A stretch of 13,653 nt of DNA, from the NCBI GenBank assembly GCA_007121115.1, contig SKMI01000311.1, positions 1-13,653 of the forward strand, read 5' to 3'. The stretch is from Paracoccaceae bacterium. GTDB taxonomy: Bacteria; Pseudomonadota; Alphaproteobacteria; Rhodobacterales; Rhodobacteraceae. The translations under genes and the position numbers were made by a program. The notes under the pieces are model-generated. The model saw only the letters and a program-made list of their open reading frames with translations. It was not told the origin of the DNA and did no database searches. Positions 7,545-13,653 of this stretch are shown here, piece by piece (positions within the stretch are counted from its first letter, which is position 1; the number at the start of each line of letters is the position of its first letter).

Positions 7545-8348
7545 ATGAAACTGATCGTCCTGTCGGACCTGCACCTGACCACGCCGGGCGAAGCCATCAT
7601 CGGCATCGCCCCCTGGGCGCGGCTGGAGCAGGCGCTGGACCATGCGCAGGCGCAGCACCCCGACGCGGCGCGCTATGTGCTGCTGGGCGATGTGACGCAT
7701 GACGCGCCGCCGGGTAGCTATGAGCGCCTCGCGGCGCAGCTCGCCGACCTGCCGGTGCCGGTGACCATGGTGCCCGGCAACCATGACGACCGCGCCGCCC
7801 TGCGCGCGGCCTTCCCGGACCATCCGGTCTGCGCGGGCGGGTTTCTGCAATCCCTTATCGACACGCCGACGCACCGGCTGGTGTTCCTCGACACGCTGGC
7901 CGAGCGGCCCGAGCCGCGCCATGCAGGCATCCTGTGCCCCGCGCGGCTGGACTGGTTCGCCCGCGCACTCGATGGCGCGAATGGGCGCGCGGTGGTGGTC
8001 TTCATGCACCACCCGCCGCTGGCGGTGGGCTTTCCGGGGATGGACCGGATCGGCGTGGCGAACGCCGAAGACTTCTGGGCCCTGGCGCGCGGGCGCGTGG
8101 CGCATCTGGTCCTCGGCCATATCCATCGCACGATTTCGGGCGCTTGGCAGGGCACCGGTTTCACGGTGCTGAAGAGCATTACACACCAGTCGCCCATGAA
8201 GATGGACAGCACATCCTCCGCGCTGTCGGTTGCCGAGCCCGGCGCCTATGGCATCGTGCTGCTGCGACCCGGGGGCGTGGTCGTGCACAGCGACGATTTC
8301 ACCCTGAGCGACACCGGCCCGGTGCACTCCGACCCCCGTTCGCTCTGA
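7545..8348 (+). CDS. Calcineurin-like metallophosphoesterase (CpdA-type cyclic nucleotide phosphodiesterase family)
   Basis: This 267-residue cytoplasmic protein carries all metal-binding motifs of the calcineurin-like phosphoesterase fold in order: D8-x-H10 (SDLHL), G48-D49 (LLGDVTHD), G78-N79-H80-D81, H155/H156 (FMHHPP) and G191-H192-x-H194. The arrangement and length fit class III cyclic nucleotide phosphodiesterases such as CpdA, which hydrolyse cAMP; other members act on phospholipids or other phosphodiesters, so substrate is not certain. The ATG at 7545 starts the conserved MKLIVLSDLHL strand. It has only a weak AGAG upstream (7534-7537), which may mean translation is coupled to the GNAT gene 25 bp before it. 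An upstream in-frame start at 7452 overlaps that gene and is rejected. Confidence 0.88.
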   Translation: MKLIVLSDLHLTTPGEAIIGIAPWARLEQALDHAQAQHPDAARYVLLGDVTHDAPPGSYERLAAQLADLPVPVTMVPGNHDDRAALRAAFPDHPVCAGGFLQSLIDTPTHRLVFLDTLAERPEPRHAGILCPARLDWFARALDGANGRAVVVFMHHPPLAVGFPGMDRIGVANAEDFWALARGRVAHLVLGHIHRTISGAWQGTGFTVLKSITHQSPMKMDSTSSALSVAEPGAYGIVLLRPGGVVVHSDDFTLSDTGPVHSDPRSL

Positions 8349-8370
8349 CCGGGGCGGCGACGCTGCCCCG

Positions 8371-8424
8371 CGCCCATGCGACAGCATGGGCGGCGCGCCA
8401 AGGGCGCGCGGGGTGGGTGGTGGG
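8371..8424 (+). repeat. Perfect hairpin followed by a G-quadruplex stretch
   Basis: CGCCCATGC (8371-8379) pairs with GCATGGGCG (8384-8392) around GACA, and GCGCGCC (8393-8399) with GGCGCGC (8403-8409) around three bases. Then G runs at 8402-8404, 8410-8413, 8415-8417 and 8422-8424 form a quadruplex motif. It follows the phosphoesterase stop by about 20 bp and resembles the hairpin plus G-run stretch after fumC. It may end the GNAT-phosphoesterase transcript. Confidence 0.5.
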
Positions 8425-8516
8425 CGCGGCCCGAGCGCGCCTTTGCACACACGTCGACCCCCTGCTCCGCCGACAATCGGCGCAGAAAAATATCCGCCCG
8501 CGCCGCCAATTCGCCC

Positions 8517-8544
8517 TTGCAGCCCCGCGCCGGAGTTTGTAAAT
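8517..8544 (+). promoter_or_regulatory. Candidate tRNA-Gly promoter
   Basis: TTGCAG (8517-8522) and GTAAAT (8539-8544) are separated by 16 bp. The start would fall near 8551, about 10 nt before the mature tRNA. The unusually AT-rich GTTTGTAAAT in a GC-rich setting supports the -10. Confidence 0.45.
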
Positions 8545-8560
8545 CCGCTCCACGAAACGG

Positions 8561-8635
8561 GCGGGCGTAGCTCAGGGGTAGAGCATTACCTTGCCAAGGT
8601 AAGGGTCGTGAGTTCGAATCTCATCGCCCGCTCCA
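8561..8635 (+). tRNA. tRNA-Gly (anticodon GCC)
   Basis: A complete cloverleaf is visible: acceptor arms GCGGGCG (8561-8567) and CGCCCGC (8625-8631), D arm with GTAGCTCAGGGGTAGAGC, anticodon stem TTACC/GGTAA (8586-8590, 8598-8602), loop TTGCCAA with anticodon GCC at 8593-8595, T arm GTGAGTTCGAATCTCAT-type with TTCGAAT, discriminator T and an encoded CCA (8633-8635). It reads GGC and GGU glycine codons, heavily used in a GC-rich genome. It is a single-gene unit with its own promoter and a strong terminator 11 nt downstream. Confidence 0.98.
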
Positions 8636-8645
8636 TTTCGGAATA

Positions 8646-8679
8646 GGAAAACGGCGGCCCGCACGGGCCGCCGTTTTCC
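8646..8679 (+). terminator. Strong intrinsic terminator of tRNA-Gly
   Basis: A perfect 15-bp stem pairs GGAAAACGGCGGCCC (8646-8660) with GGGCCGCCGTTTTCC (8665-8679) around GCAC. The TTTT at 8674-8677 provides the U tract, and the AAAA on the other arm makes it potentially bidirectional. Confidence 0.9.
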
Positions 8680-8716
8680 GTTTGCAGCGCCTCTCTCTCC
8701 CACCCCGCAGGCATGA

Positions 8717-8744
8717 AAAAGCCCCGGCGGGAACCGGGGCTTTT
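8717..8744 (-). terminator. Bidirectional intrinsic terminator after the DsbA-family gene
   Basis: AAAAGCCCCGG (8717-8727) pairs with CCGGGGCTTTT (8734-8744) around six bases. Read on the minus strand it lies 39 bp after the DsbA-family stop and is followed by TTTTTCATG; on the plus strand it could back up the tRNA terminator. Both directions have a U tract. Confidence 0.88.
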
Positions 8745-8783
8745 CGAACTCTGCGCGGGTCAACCGCGCCTCAGGGCCGACCC

Positions 8784-9644
8784 TCAGGGGCGCAGTTCCT
8801 CCGCCAGGGCCAGCAACCGGTCGGCGGGGACGAATCCGCGCAGCATCTCGGTTTCCATGACAAAGGTGGGCGTGCCCGAGATCCGCAACCGCTGCGCCAG
8901 CAGCCGGTTTTCGTCCAGCACCTCGCTCACCGCGTCGCTGTCCATATGCGCCTCGATCCTGTCGAAATCGGCGCCGAGGTCTTCGGCAATCTCTTCCAGC
9001 GCAAAGGCGTCCGGGGGACCCTCCAACTCGATCAGCGCATCATGGGCGGCCTTGTAGGCCTCGGGCCCTTCCAGTTGCAGCATGGCAATGGCAAAGCGCG
9101 AGGACGTTTCGGAGTCGGGGCCGAGGATGGGGAACTCCTTGATCACCAGCCGGATATCGTCATCGGCGGCCAGAAGCGCCTCAAGCTCCGGATGCGCGCG
9201 GCGGCAATAGACGCAGCGATAGTCCAGGAATTCGACCAGGGTGATGCCACCTTCGGGGTTGCCACCGACCCAGTCGTTCGGGTTGTGGAACAGCGCCTCG
9301 CTGTTCACCTCGATCAACTCGCGGTCCCTGTCGGATTCGGTCGCGGCGGTGCGGCGTTCGAATTCGGACACGGCTTCGAAGATCACTTCGGGGTTGTCCA
9401 GCAGATAGGCGCGGACCTGGGCGGCGAATTCCGGGGGGTAGGTGACTTCGGCCTCGTCCGCATCCCCTACGACCACGTCAACAGCTTCCGGTGTGGCCAC
9501 GGTTTCGGGCGCCTCGCTCACCGCGGCGGCGGTGACCGGCTCCTCCTGCGGCCCGCGTGCGGGCGCTGTCAGCACGATGATGCCAAGCGCCGACGCCGCC
9601 AGCGCGGTGCCGATCAGGCCGGAATCAGTGAGGGGCAGTGTCAT
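8784..9644 (-). CDS. DsbA family (thioredoxin-fold) thiol:disulfide oxidoreductase, membrane-anchored
   Basis: This 286-residue protein is a DsbA/Com1-like oxidoreductase expected to handle disulfides in periplasmic proteins. Seen: a hydrophobic N-terminal segment (about 8-27), an acidic Ala/Val/Glu-rich linker (31-68), a helical region AAQVRAYLLDNPEVIFEAV (74-92) typical of the N-terminal part of Com1/ScsC-like proteins, and the redox motif C144-V-Y-C147 in FLDYRCVYCRRAHPEL. A helical insert follows, and then the cis-proline loop ISGTPTF (P259). The ATG at 9644 is directly preceded by an in-frame TAG and by GGGAGAG (9648-9655), so the start is firm. Oddly, no Lys or Arg precedes the hydrophobic segment. 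Oxidase versus isomerase role is not settled. It diverges from the amidase gene. Confidence 0.92.
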   Translation of the reverse strand: MTLPLTDSGLIGTALAASALGIIVLTAPARGPQEEPVTAAAVSEAPETVATPEAVDVVVGDADEAEVTYPPEFAAQVRAYLLDNPEVIFEAVSEFERRTAATESDRDRELIEVNSEALFHNPNDWVGGNPEGGITLVEFLDYRCVYCRRAHPELEALLAADDDIRLVIKEFPILGPDSETSSRFAIAMLQLEGPEAYKAAHDALIELEGPPDAFALEEIAEDLGADFDRIEAHMDSDAVSEVLDENRLLAQRLRISGTPTFVMETEMLRGFVPADRLLALAEELRP

Positions 9645-9704
9645 CTATCTCTCCCGAAGACTGTCTCCGGGCGGCTGACCCGGCATCTGCTGCATTCGGC
9701 CCTG

Positions 9705-9733
9705 TGTGTAGAAACCCGCGCCCCGGCGATCAA
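9705..9733 (-). promoter_or_regulatory. Candidate promoter of the DsbA-family gene
   Basis: On the minus strand, TTGATC (9733-9728) and TACACA (9710-9705) have a 17-bp spacer. The transcript would start near 9698, about 54 nt before the ATG. Confidence 0.5.
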
Positions 9734-9761
9734 GGCATTCCCTGCTGCCAGCGACAATTTT

Positions 9762-9781
9762 ACCGCCGAGGCGGCGGTTTT
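9762..9781 (+). terminator. Terminator-like hairpin between two divergent promoters
   Basis: ACCGCC (9762-9767) pairs with GGCGGT (9773-9778) around GAGGC and is followed on the plus strand by T (TTTT at 9778-9781). No plus-strand gene lies upstream that it could end. It sits between the outward-facing candidate promoters of the DsbA-family and amidase genes, so it may insulate them, end a short unannotated RNA, or act as an operator. Confidence 0.45.
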
Positions 9782-9805
9782 CGGCTCTCGCCCGGCTTCG
9801 GCCGA

Positions 9806-9834
9806 CTGGCTGTACGGGCCCTTTTCGATATACT
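9806..9834 (+). promoter_or_regulatory. Candidate amidase promoter
   Basis: TATACT (9829-9834) matches five of six -10 positions, with CTGGCT (9806-9811) 17 bp upstream as a poor -35. The start would be near 9841, giving a leader of about 50 nt. Confidence 0.5.
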
Positions 9835-9890
9835 CGCGCCAACGGGACGGCAAGAACACCCGCAAGAAGGCATGAGAGGGCAGGTTGCGG

Positions 9891-11171
9891 ATGCAGGCAG
9901 CACAGCAGATCAGGAACGGAGGGCGGCTTTCCGCCCTGCTCCTGGTATTCGGGCTGCTGCTGGCCGCGACCGTTCAGGCCAGCGCGCAAACCGGCGCCGG
10001 GCTGGGGGCCAGCGCCCGGGTGGATCCCGGCGGGGTGCTGCTGCGATCGGATCATGGCGCGCTGGAGTTGCGCCTGCCGCTTTCGATGCCGGTGCCCTGG
10101 CGCGCCCGCGTGCTGGCCAGCCCGCCGAGGCTGGTGGTGGACCTGAACACGGTGGACTGGCGCAGCCTCTCGGCCGAATCCTTGCGCCGTGGCTGGGGTC
10201 CGGCGGTGCGCGACCTGCGGCTGGGTCAGGGCGGCGACGGCTGGGCGCGGCTGGTGATCGACCTTGCCGGGCCCTACCGGCTGGAACAGGCGACACTTGA
10301 GCGGGTCGAGGACACCGGCGCGGCCACGCTGCGGCTGGAGCTTTCCCGCACGCCCGGCCATGACTTCGAGGCCAGCGTACAGGATGAAGCCGCCTTCACC
10401 GCCCGTCACGGCGATGCGCTGCTGCACCCCGAACCCGCAACGCCGCCCCTGGCGCCGTCGGCAACGCGCCCGCTGGTGGTGATGCTGGACCCTGGCCATG
10501 GCGGCTTCGATCCGGGCGCCGAAGCCGCGGGCCTGCGCGAATCCGATCTGATGCTGGGCTTTGCCCGCGAGCTGCGCGAGGCGCTCCTGCGCGCGGGCGG
10601 ATTCGAAGTGGCGATGACCCGCGACGCCGATATCTTTGTCTCGCTGCACGGACGCATCCGCGCGGCGCGGGCGGCGGGGGCGGATGTGTTCCTGTCGCTC
10701 CACGCCGATGCCCTGCCTGACGGGTTGGCCGCGGGGGCGACGATCTATTCGCTGTCCGAAGAAGCCTCGGACCGTTCGGCGGCAGTCCTGGCCGAACGCC
10801 ATGACCGCAGCGACCTGCTGGCGGGGGTGGACCTCAGCCGGGCCGAGGATGCGATTGCCGATGTGCTCATGTCCATGGCCCAGCGCGAGAACCGGCCCCG
10901 CACCGATGCGCTGGCCGAGCGCCTGATCGGGGCGATCCGGGACAAGGGGTTGCGCCTGCACCGCCGCCCGCACCAGTCCGGCGCGTTTTCGGTGCTGCGC
11001 GCGCCGGATGTGCCCTCGCTGCTGATCGAACTGGGCTTCATGTCCAATCCGCGCGATCTGGAACGGCTGCAGGACCCGGCGTGGCGGCGCGACATGCAGA
11101 CCGCCATCGTCGAAGGGCTGCGCGCCTGGGCCGAAGCCGACGCCGCCGAGGCACCGTTGCGGCGGCGGTGA
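9891..11171 (+). CDS. N-acetylmuramoyl-L-alanine amidase (AMIN + Amidase_3), exported
   Basis: This periplasmic zinc amidase cuts the bond between N-acetylmuramic acid and the stem peptide, as in daughter-cell separation by AmiB/AmiC. Of 426 residues, 1-32 form a Sec signal peptide (R8 and R12, hydrophobic 13-28, cleavage probably after ASA, 30-32). Residues about 41-155 fit an AMIN domain that targets peptidoglycan or the septum, with LVVDLNTVDW and ARLVIDLAGPYRLEQ. Residues 195-415 are the Amidase_3 catalytic domain with DPGHGGFDPGA (H203), E217, SLHAD (H271) and catalytic E380 in LLIELGFMSN. The ATG at 9891 is preferred over the TTG at 9885, with GAGAGGG at 9874-9880. The gene converges on purD, 92 bp away, with no clear terminator in the gap apart from a 5-bp stem at 11238-11251. 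Confidence 0.95.
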   Translation: MQAAQQIRNGGRLSALLLVFGLLLAATVQASAQTGAGLGASARVDPGGVLLRSDHGALELRLPLSMPVPWRARVLASPPRLVVDLNTVDWRSLSAESLRRGWGPAVRDLRLGQGGDGWARLVIDLAGPYRLEQATLERVEDTGAATLRLELSRTPGHDFEASVQDEAAFTARHGDALLHPEPATPPLAPSATRPLVVMLDPGHGGFDPGAEAAGLRESDLMLGFARELREALLRAGGFEVAMTRDADIFVSLHGRIRAARAAGADVFLSLHADALPDGLAAGATIYSLSEEASDRSAAVLAERHDRSDLLAGVDLSRAEDAIADVLMSMAQRENRPRTDALAERLIGAIRDKGLRLHRRPHQSGAFSVLRAPDVPSLLIELGFMSNPRDLERLQDPAWRRDMQTAIVEGLRAWAEADAAEAPLRRR

Positions 11172-11263
11172 ACCGGTCGGTCAGGAGCCCAAGCGCCGTC
11201 GAGGTCTCCCGGTCTGATCGCTCGGGGAGGCGCCGGGCCGGGCGAACCCGGGCAGATGGACTG

Positions 11264-12532
11264 TCACTCCCGCAGCGCGCGCCAGCCGATATCGCGGCGA
11301 AAGAACCCCTCGGGCCAGTCGATCCGGTCGGCCAGCGCGTAGGCACGGTCCCGCGCCTCGGCCAGCGTTCCGCCGCGCGCGGTCAGGTTCAGCACCCGCC
11401 CGCCATCGGCCAGCACCGCAGCCCGCTCTGCGCGCGTGCCGGCATGGAACACCATCTGCCAACTGTCGGCGGGCAGGCCGTCCAACCCCCGAATCTCGGA
11501 TCCCTTGGCATAGGCGCCGGGATAACCCTGCGCCGCCATGACCACGGTCATGGCATGATCGTCGGCCCAGTTCACCGCGACCTCATGAAGCCGCCCCTCG
11601 GCGCAGGCCAGCATCAGGTCCAGCGCCTGCGCGCCCAGCCGCATCATCAGCACCTGACATTCCGGGTCGCCGAAGCGCACGTTGTATTCCACCAGCCGCG
11701 CATGCCCGCCCTCGATCATCAGCCCGGCATAGAGCACGCCCTGATAGGGCGTGCCGCGACGTGCCATCTCGGCCATCGTCGGCTTGATGATCTGCTCCAG
11801 CATCTGGGCCTGCAGCGCGGCCGTGAGCACCGGCGCGGGAGAATAGGCGCCCATGCCGCCGGTGTTGGGGCCGGTGTCGCCGTCCCGCGCGCGCTTGTGG
11901 TCCTGCGCGGTGCCGATGGGCAGCACCTCGGTCCCGTCCACCAGCACGAAGAAGCTGGCTTCCTCGCCCGCCATGAACTCTTCGATCACCACCTCTGCAC
12001 CCGCGTCGCCGAAAGCGCCCGCGAACATCTCGTCCACCGCCGCGCAGGCCTCTTCCACGGTCGCGGCCACCACCACACCCTTGCCCGCCGCCAGCCCGTC
12101 GGCCTTGACCACGATCGGCGCGCCCTGCGCTTCGATGTAGGCCTTGGCCGCCACAGCATCCGTGAACCGCGCCCAGGCGGCGGTGGGCGCGCCGCAGGCG
12201 TCGCAAACCTCCTTGGTGAACGCCTTGGACGCCTCCAGCCGGGCCGCCGCCGCCGAGGGCCCGAAGCACAGGATGCCTGCGTGGCGCAGCGCATCAGCCA
12301 CGCCCGCGACCAGCGGTGCCTCGGGGCCGATCACCACGAAATCCACGGCGTTGCCCTCGCAGAACTCGGCCACCGCCGAGCGCGAATTGATGTCGATATC
12401 GGCGCATTCGGCGATCTGTGCGATGCCTGCGTTGCCCGGCGCCACCATCAACCGGTCGCATTTGGGGTTTTGCTTGATCGCCCAGGCCAGCGCATGTTCC
12501 CGCCCGCCCCCGCCGAGTATCAGAATGTTCAT
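11264..12532 (-). CDS. purD: Phosphoribosylamine-glycine ligase
   Basis: PurD (GAR synthetase) joins 5-phosphoribosylamine and glycine with ATP in the second step of de novo purine synthesis, in the cytoplasm. The 422-residue length is normal. It starts MNILILGGGGREHALAW, followed by VIGPEAPLVAGVAD (67-80), the ATP-grasp domain with VVKADGLAAGKGVVVA (141-156), DHKRARDGDTGPNTGGMGAY (211-230) and the family signature RFGDPECQVLM (286-296), then a C-terminal domain ending DIGWRALRE. The frame is open upstream to 12655, but the ATG at 12532 begins the family's first strand, and the extra 41 residues would overlap the promoter and xseA. The ribosome binding site is G-rich but not typical. It diverges from xseA, and their promoters appear interleaved. 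Confidence 0.97.
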   Translation of the reverse strand: MNILILGGGGREHALAWAIKQNPKCDRLMVAPGNAGIAQIAECADIDINSRSAVAEFCEGNAVDFVVIGPEAPLVAGVADALRHAGILCFGPSAAAARLEASKAFTKEVCDACGAPTAAWARFTDAVAAKAYIEAQGAPIVVKADGLAAGKGVVVAATVEEACAAVDEMFAGAFGDAGAEVVIEEFMAGEEASFFVLVDGTEVLPIGTAQDHKRARDGDTGPNTGGMGAYSPAPVLTAALQAQMLEQIIKPTMAEMARRGTPYQGVLYAGLMIEGGHARLVEYNVRFGDPECQVLMMRLGAQALDLMLACAEGRLHEVAVNWADDHAMTVVMAAQGYPGAYAKGSEIRGLDGLPADSWQMVFHAGTRAERAAVLADGGRVLNLTARGGTLAEARDRAYALADRIDWPEGFFRRDIGWRALRE

Positions 12533-12550
12533 CGCCCCCGCACCCCTGCC

Positions 12551-12579
12551 TTGGCCTTCGGTGCGCCGGGGTCTAGGGT
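12551..12579 (+). promoter_or_regulatory. Candidate xseA promoter, interleaved with that of purD
   Basis: TTGGCC (12551-12556) and TAGGGT (12574-12579) have a 17-bp spacer, giving a start near 12587 and a leader of about 38 nt to xseA. Its -10 shares bases 12574-12575 with the purD -10 on the other strand. Confidence 0.45.
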
Positions 12580-12598
12580 ATGGGCGGTGCGCTGACAA
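12570..12598 (-). promoter_or_regulatory. Candidate purD promoter
   Basis: On the minus strand, TTGTCA (12598-12593, five of six consensus positions) and TAGACC (12575-12570) have a 17-bp spacer. The transcript would start near 12562, about 30 nt before the purD ATG. Confidence 0.5.
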
Positions 12599-12624
12599 GC
12601 ACGCGCCCCCCAATGAGGCCCCGT

Positions 12625-13653
12625 ATGGACCTGATCGACGACCCGCAGCCCACATCGAACACGCCCGAATTCAGCGTGGCCGAAATATCGGGTGCGGTGA
12701 AACGGGTGATCGAGGGCGAATTCGGCCGCGTGCGCGTGCGCGGCGAGGTCGGGCGCGTGGTCATCGCGCGCACCGGGCACATGTATTTCGACCTCAAGGA
12801 CGACCGCGCGGTGCTGGCCTGCGTCAGCTGGCGCGGGCAAGTGGCCCGCATGGGCGTGCGCCCCGAGGAAGGGATGGAGGTCATAGCCACCGGGCGGATG
12901 ACCACCTTCGGCCCGCAGTCCAAGTATCAGTTGCAGGTGGAAAGCGTGGAGCCCGCAGGCGCGGGCGCGCTGATGGCCATGCTGGAGAAGCGGCGCAAGG
13001 CGCTGGCGGCCGAGGGGCTTTTCGATGCGGCGCGCAAGCGCCCCCTGCCCTATCTGCCGCGCGTGATCGGGGTCGTCACCTCGCCCTCGGGCGCGGTGAT
13101 CCGCGATATCCTGCACCGGCTGCGCGACCGCTTCCCGGTGCATGTCGTCGTCTGGCCGGTGGCCGTGCAGGGCGAGCGCTGCGCCGCGGAGGTCGCCCGC
13201 GCCATCGTCGGGTTCAACGCGCTGGCGCCGGGGGGGACTCTGCCACGCCCGGACCTGCTGATCGTCGCCCGCGGCGGCGGGTCGATCGAGGATCTTTGGG
13301 GCTTCAACGAGGAAGAAGTCGTGCGCGCGGCAGCGGCCTCGGGCATCCCGCTGATCTCCGCCGTGGGGCATGAAACCGACACCACGCTGATCGACCATGC
13401 CGCCGACCGGCGCGCGCCCACGCCCACGGCGGCGGCCGAAATCGCCGTGCCGGTGCGCGCCGACCTGCTGGCACATCTGGCGAACCAGCAGGCGCGGCTG
13501 TTGCGCGCGGGCGGCCAGATCATCGCCCGGCGCGACCAGCGCCTGCGCGATCTGGCGCGTGCGCTCCCGCGCCCCGAGGCGCTGCTGGCGGGGGCGTCAC
13601 AGGCCTTCGACCGCTGGGCCGAACGCCTGCCGGGCGCGCTGCGCGGGCTGGTC
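12625..13653 (+). CDS. xseA: Exodeoxyribonuclease VII large subunit, 5' part (runs off the window)
   Basis: XseA with XseB forms exonuclease VII, a cytoplasmic metal-independent nuclease that degrades single-stranded DNA to oligonucleotides. The first 343 residues are present with no stop before the right edge. Residues about 15-115 are the N-terminal OB-fold DNA-binding domain (EFSVAEISGAVKRVIEGEFG, then VRVRGEVGRV and GHMYFDLKD). The catalytic domain follows, with VVTSPSGAVIRDIL (D161), VARGGGSIEDLW (R216) and AVGHETDTTLIDHAADRRAP (H249, D252), which line up with residues reported essential in E. coli XseA. The start at 12625 has GAGG at 12615-12618; an in-frame ATG at 12613 has no ribosome binding site. 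The missing part would be the coiled-coil and C-terminal segment; helical sequence begins near residue 270. Confidence 0.96.
   Translation, partial: MDLIDDPQPTSNTPEFSVAEISGAVKRVIEGEFGRVRVRGEVGRVVIARTGHMYFDLKDDRAVLACVSWRGQVARMGVRPEEGMEVIATGRMTTFGPQSKYQLQVESVEPAGAGALMAMLEKRRKALAAEGLFDAARKRPLPYLPRVIGVVTSPSGAVIRDILHRLRDRFPVHVVVWPVAVQGERCAAEVARAIVGFNALAPGGTLPRPDLLIVARGGGSIEDLWGFNEEEVVRAAAASGIPLISAVGHETDTTLIDHAADRRAPTPTAAAEIAVPVRADLLAHLANQQARLLRAGGQIIARRDQRLRDLARALPRPEALLAGASQAFDRWAERLPGALRGLV

Noticed and set aside
8682..9875. Plus-strand frames opposite the DsbA-family gene
   Set aside because: The minus-strand gene has an RBS, a firm start, a CxxC motif and a terminator; the opposite frames have none of these.
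11081..12595. 504-codon plus-strand frame opposite purD
   Set aside because: It is antisense to a complete PurD with all motifs and overlaps the amidase 3' end; no domain is recognisable.

Overview
The window looks like ordinary chromosomal DNA of a GC-rich alphaproteobacterium, most likely a member of the Rhodobacteraceae (Rhodobacterales). The reasons are the alpha-type SspB, the ribosomal protein L21 with a C-terminal helix-hairpin-helix extension, the small BolA protein next to a short C-terminal-J-domain protein, strongly GC-biased third codon positions, and promoters of the form TTGAnn, 17 bp, TAGAnC. I see no insertion sequence, integrase, phage gene, CRISPR array or resistance gene, and no obvious multi-gene novel system. 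The interest lies in protein architectures and in the structure of several intergenic regions.

Left part (1-5513): the 3' end of gatB (tRNA-dependent amidotransferase) is followed by a DUF4177 protein with a long low-complexity tail. That gene converges on, and overlaps by 11 bp, a bolA-family gene on the minus strand. Divergent from bolA is a J-domain protein with a cysteine/histidine cluster. Then come pgk (glycolysis/gluconeogenesis), sspB (adaptor that delivers substrates to ClpXP) and fumC (TCA-cycle fumarase), each apparently with its own promoter.

Middle (5514-8679): a 300-bp gene-free stretch holds a perfect hairpin, a very tight G-quadruplex motif, a second palindrome and a good sigma-70 promoter. 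It leads into rplU-rpmA (ribosomal proteins L21 and L27), a terminator hairpin, then a GNAT acetyltransferase gene and a calcineurin-like phosphoesterase gene that probably form an operon. A second hairpin plus G-quadruplex stretch, resembling the first, precedes a tRNA-Gly(GCC) gene with its own promoter and a strong terminator.

Right part (8680-13653): a membrane-anchored DsbA-type thiol oxidoreductase gene (minus) diverges from an AMIN-domain N-acetylmuramoyl-L-alanine amidase gene (plus), and both proteins should act in the periplasm. The amidase gene converges on purD (minus). purD diverges from xseA (exonuclease VII large subunit), which runs off the right edge, and the two share a short region where their candidate promoters are interleaved. 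No gap other than 5514-5813 reaches 300 bp.
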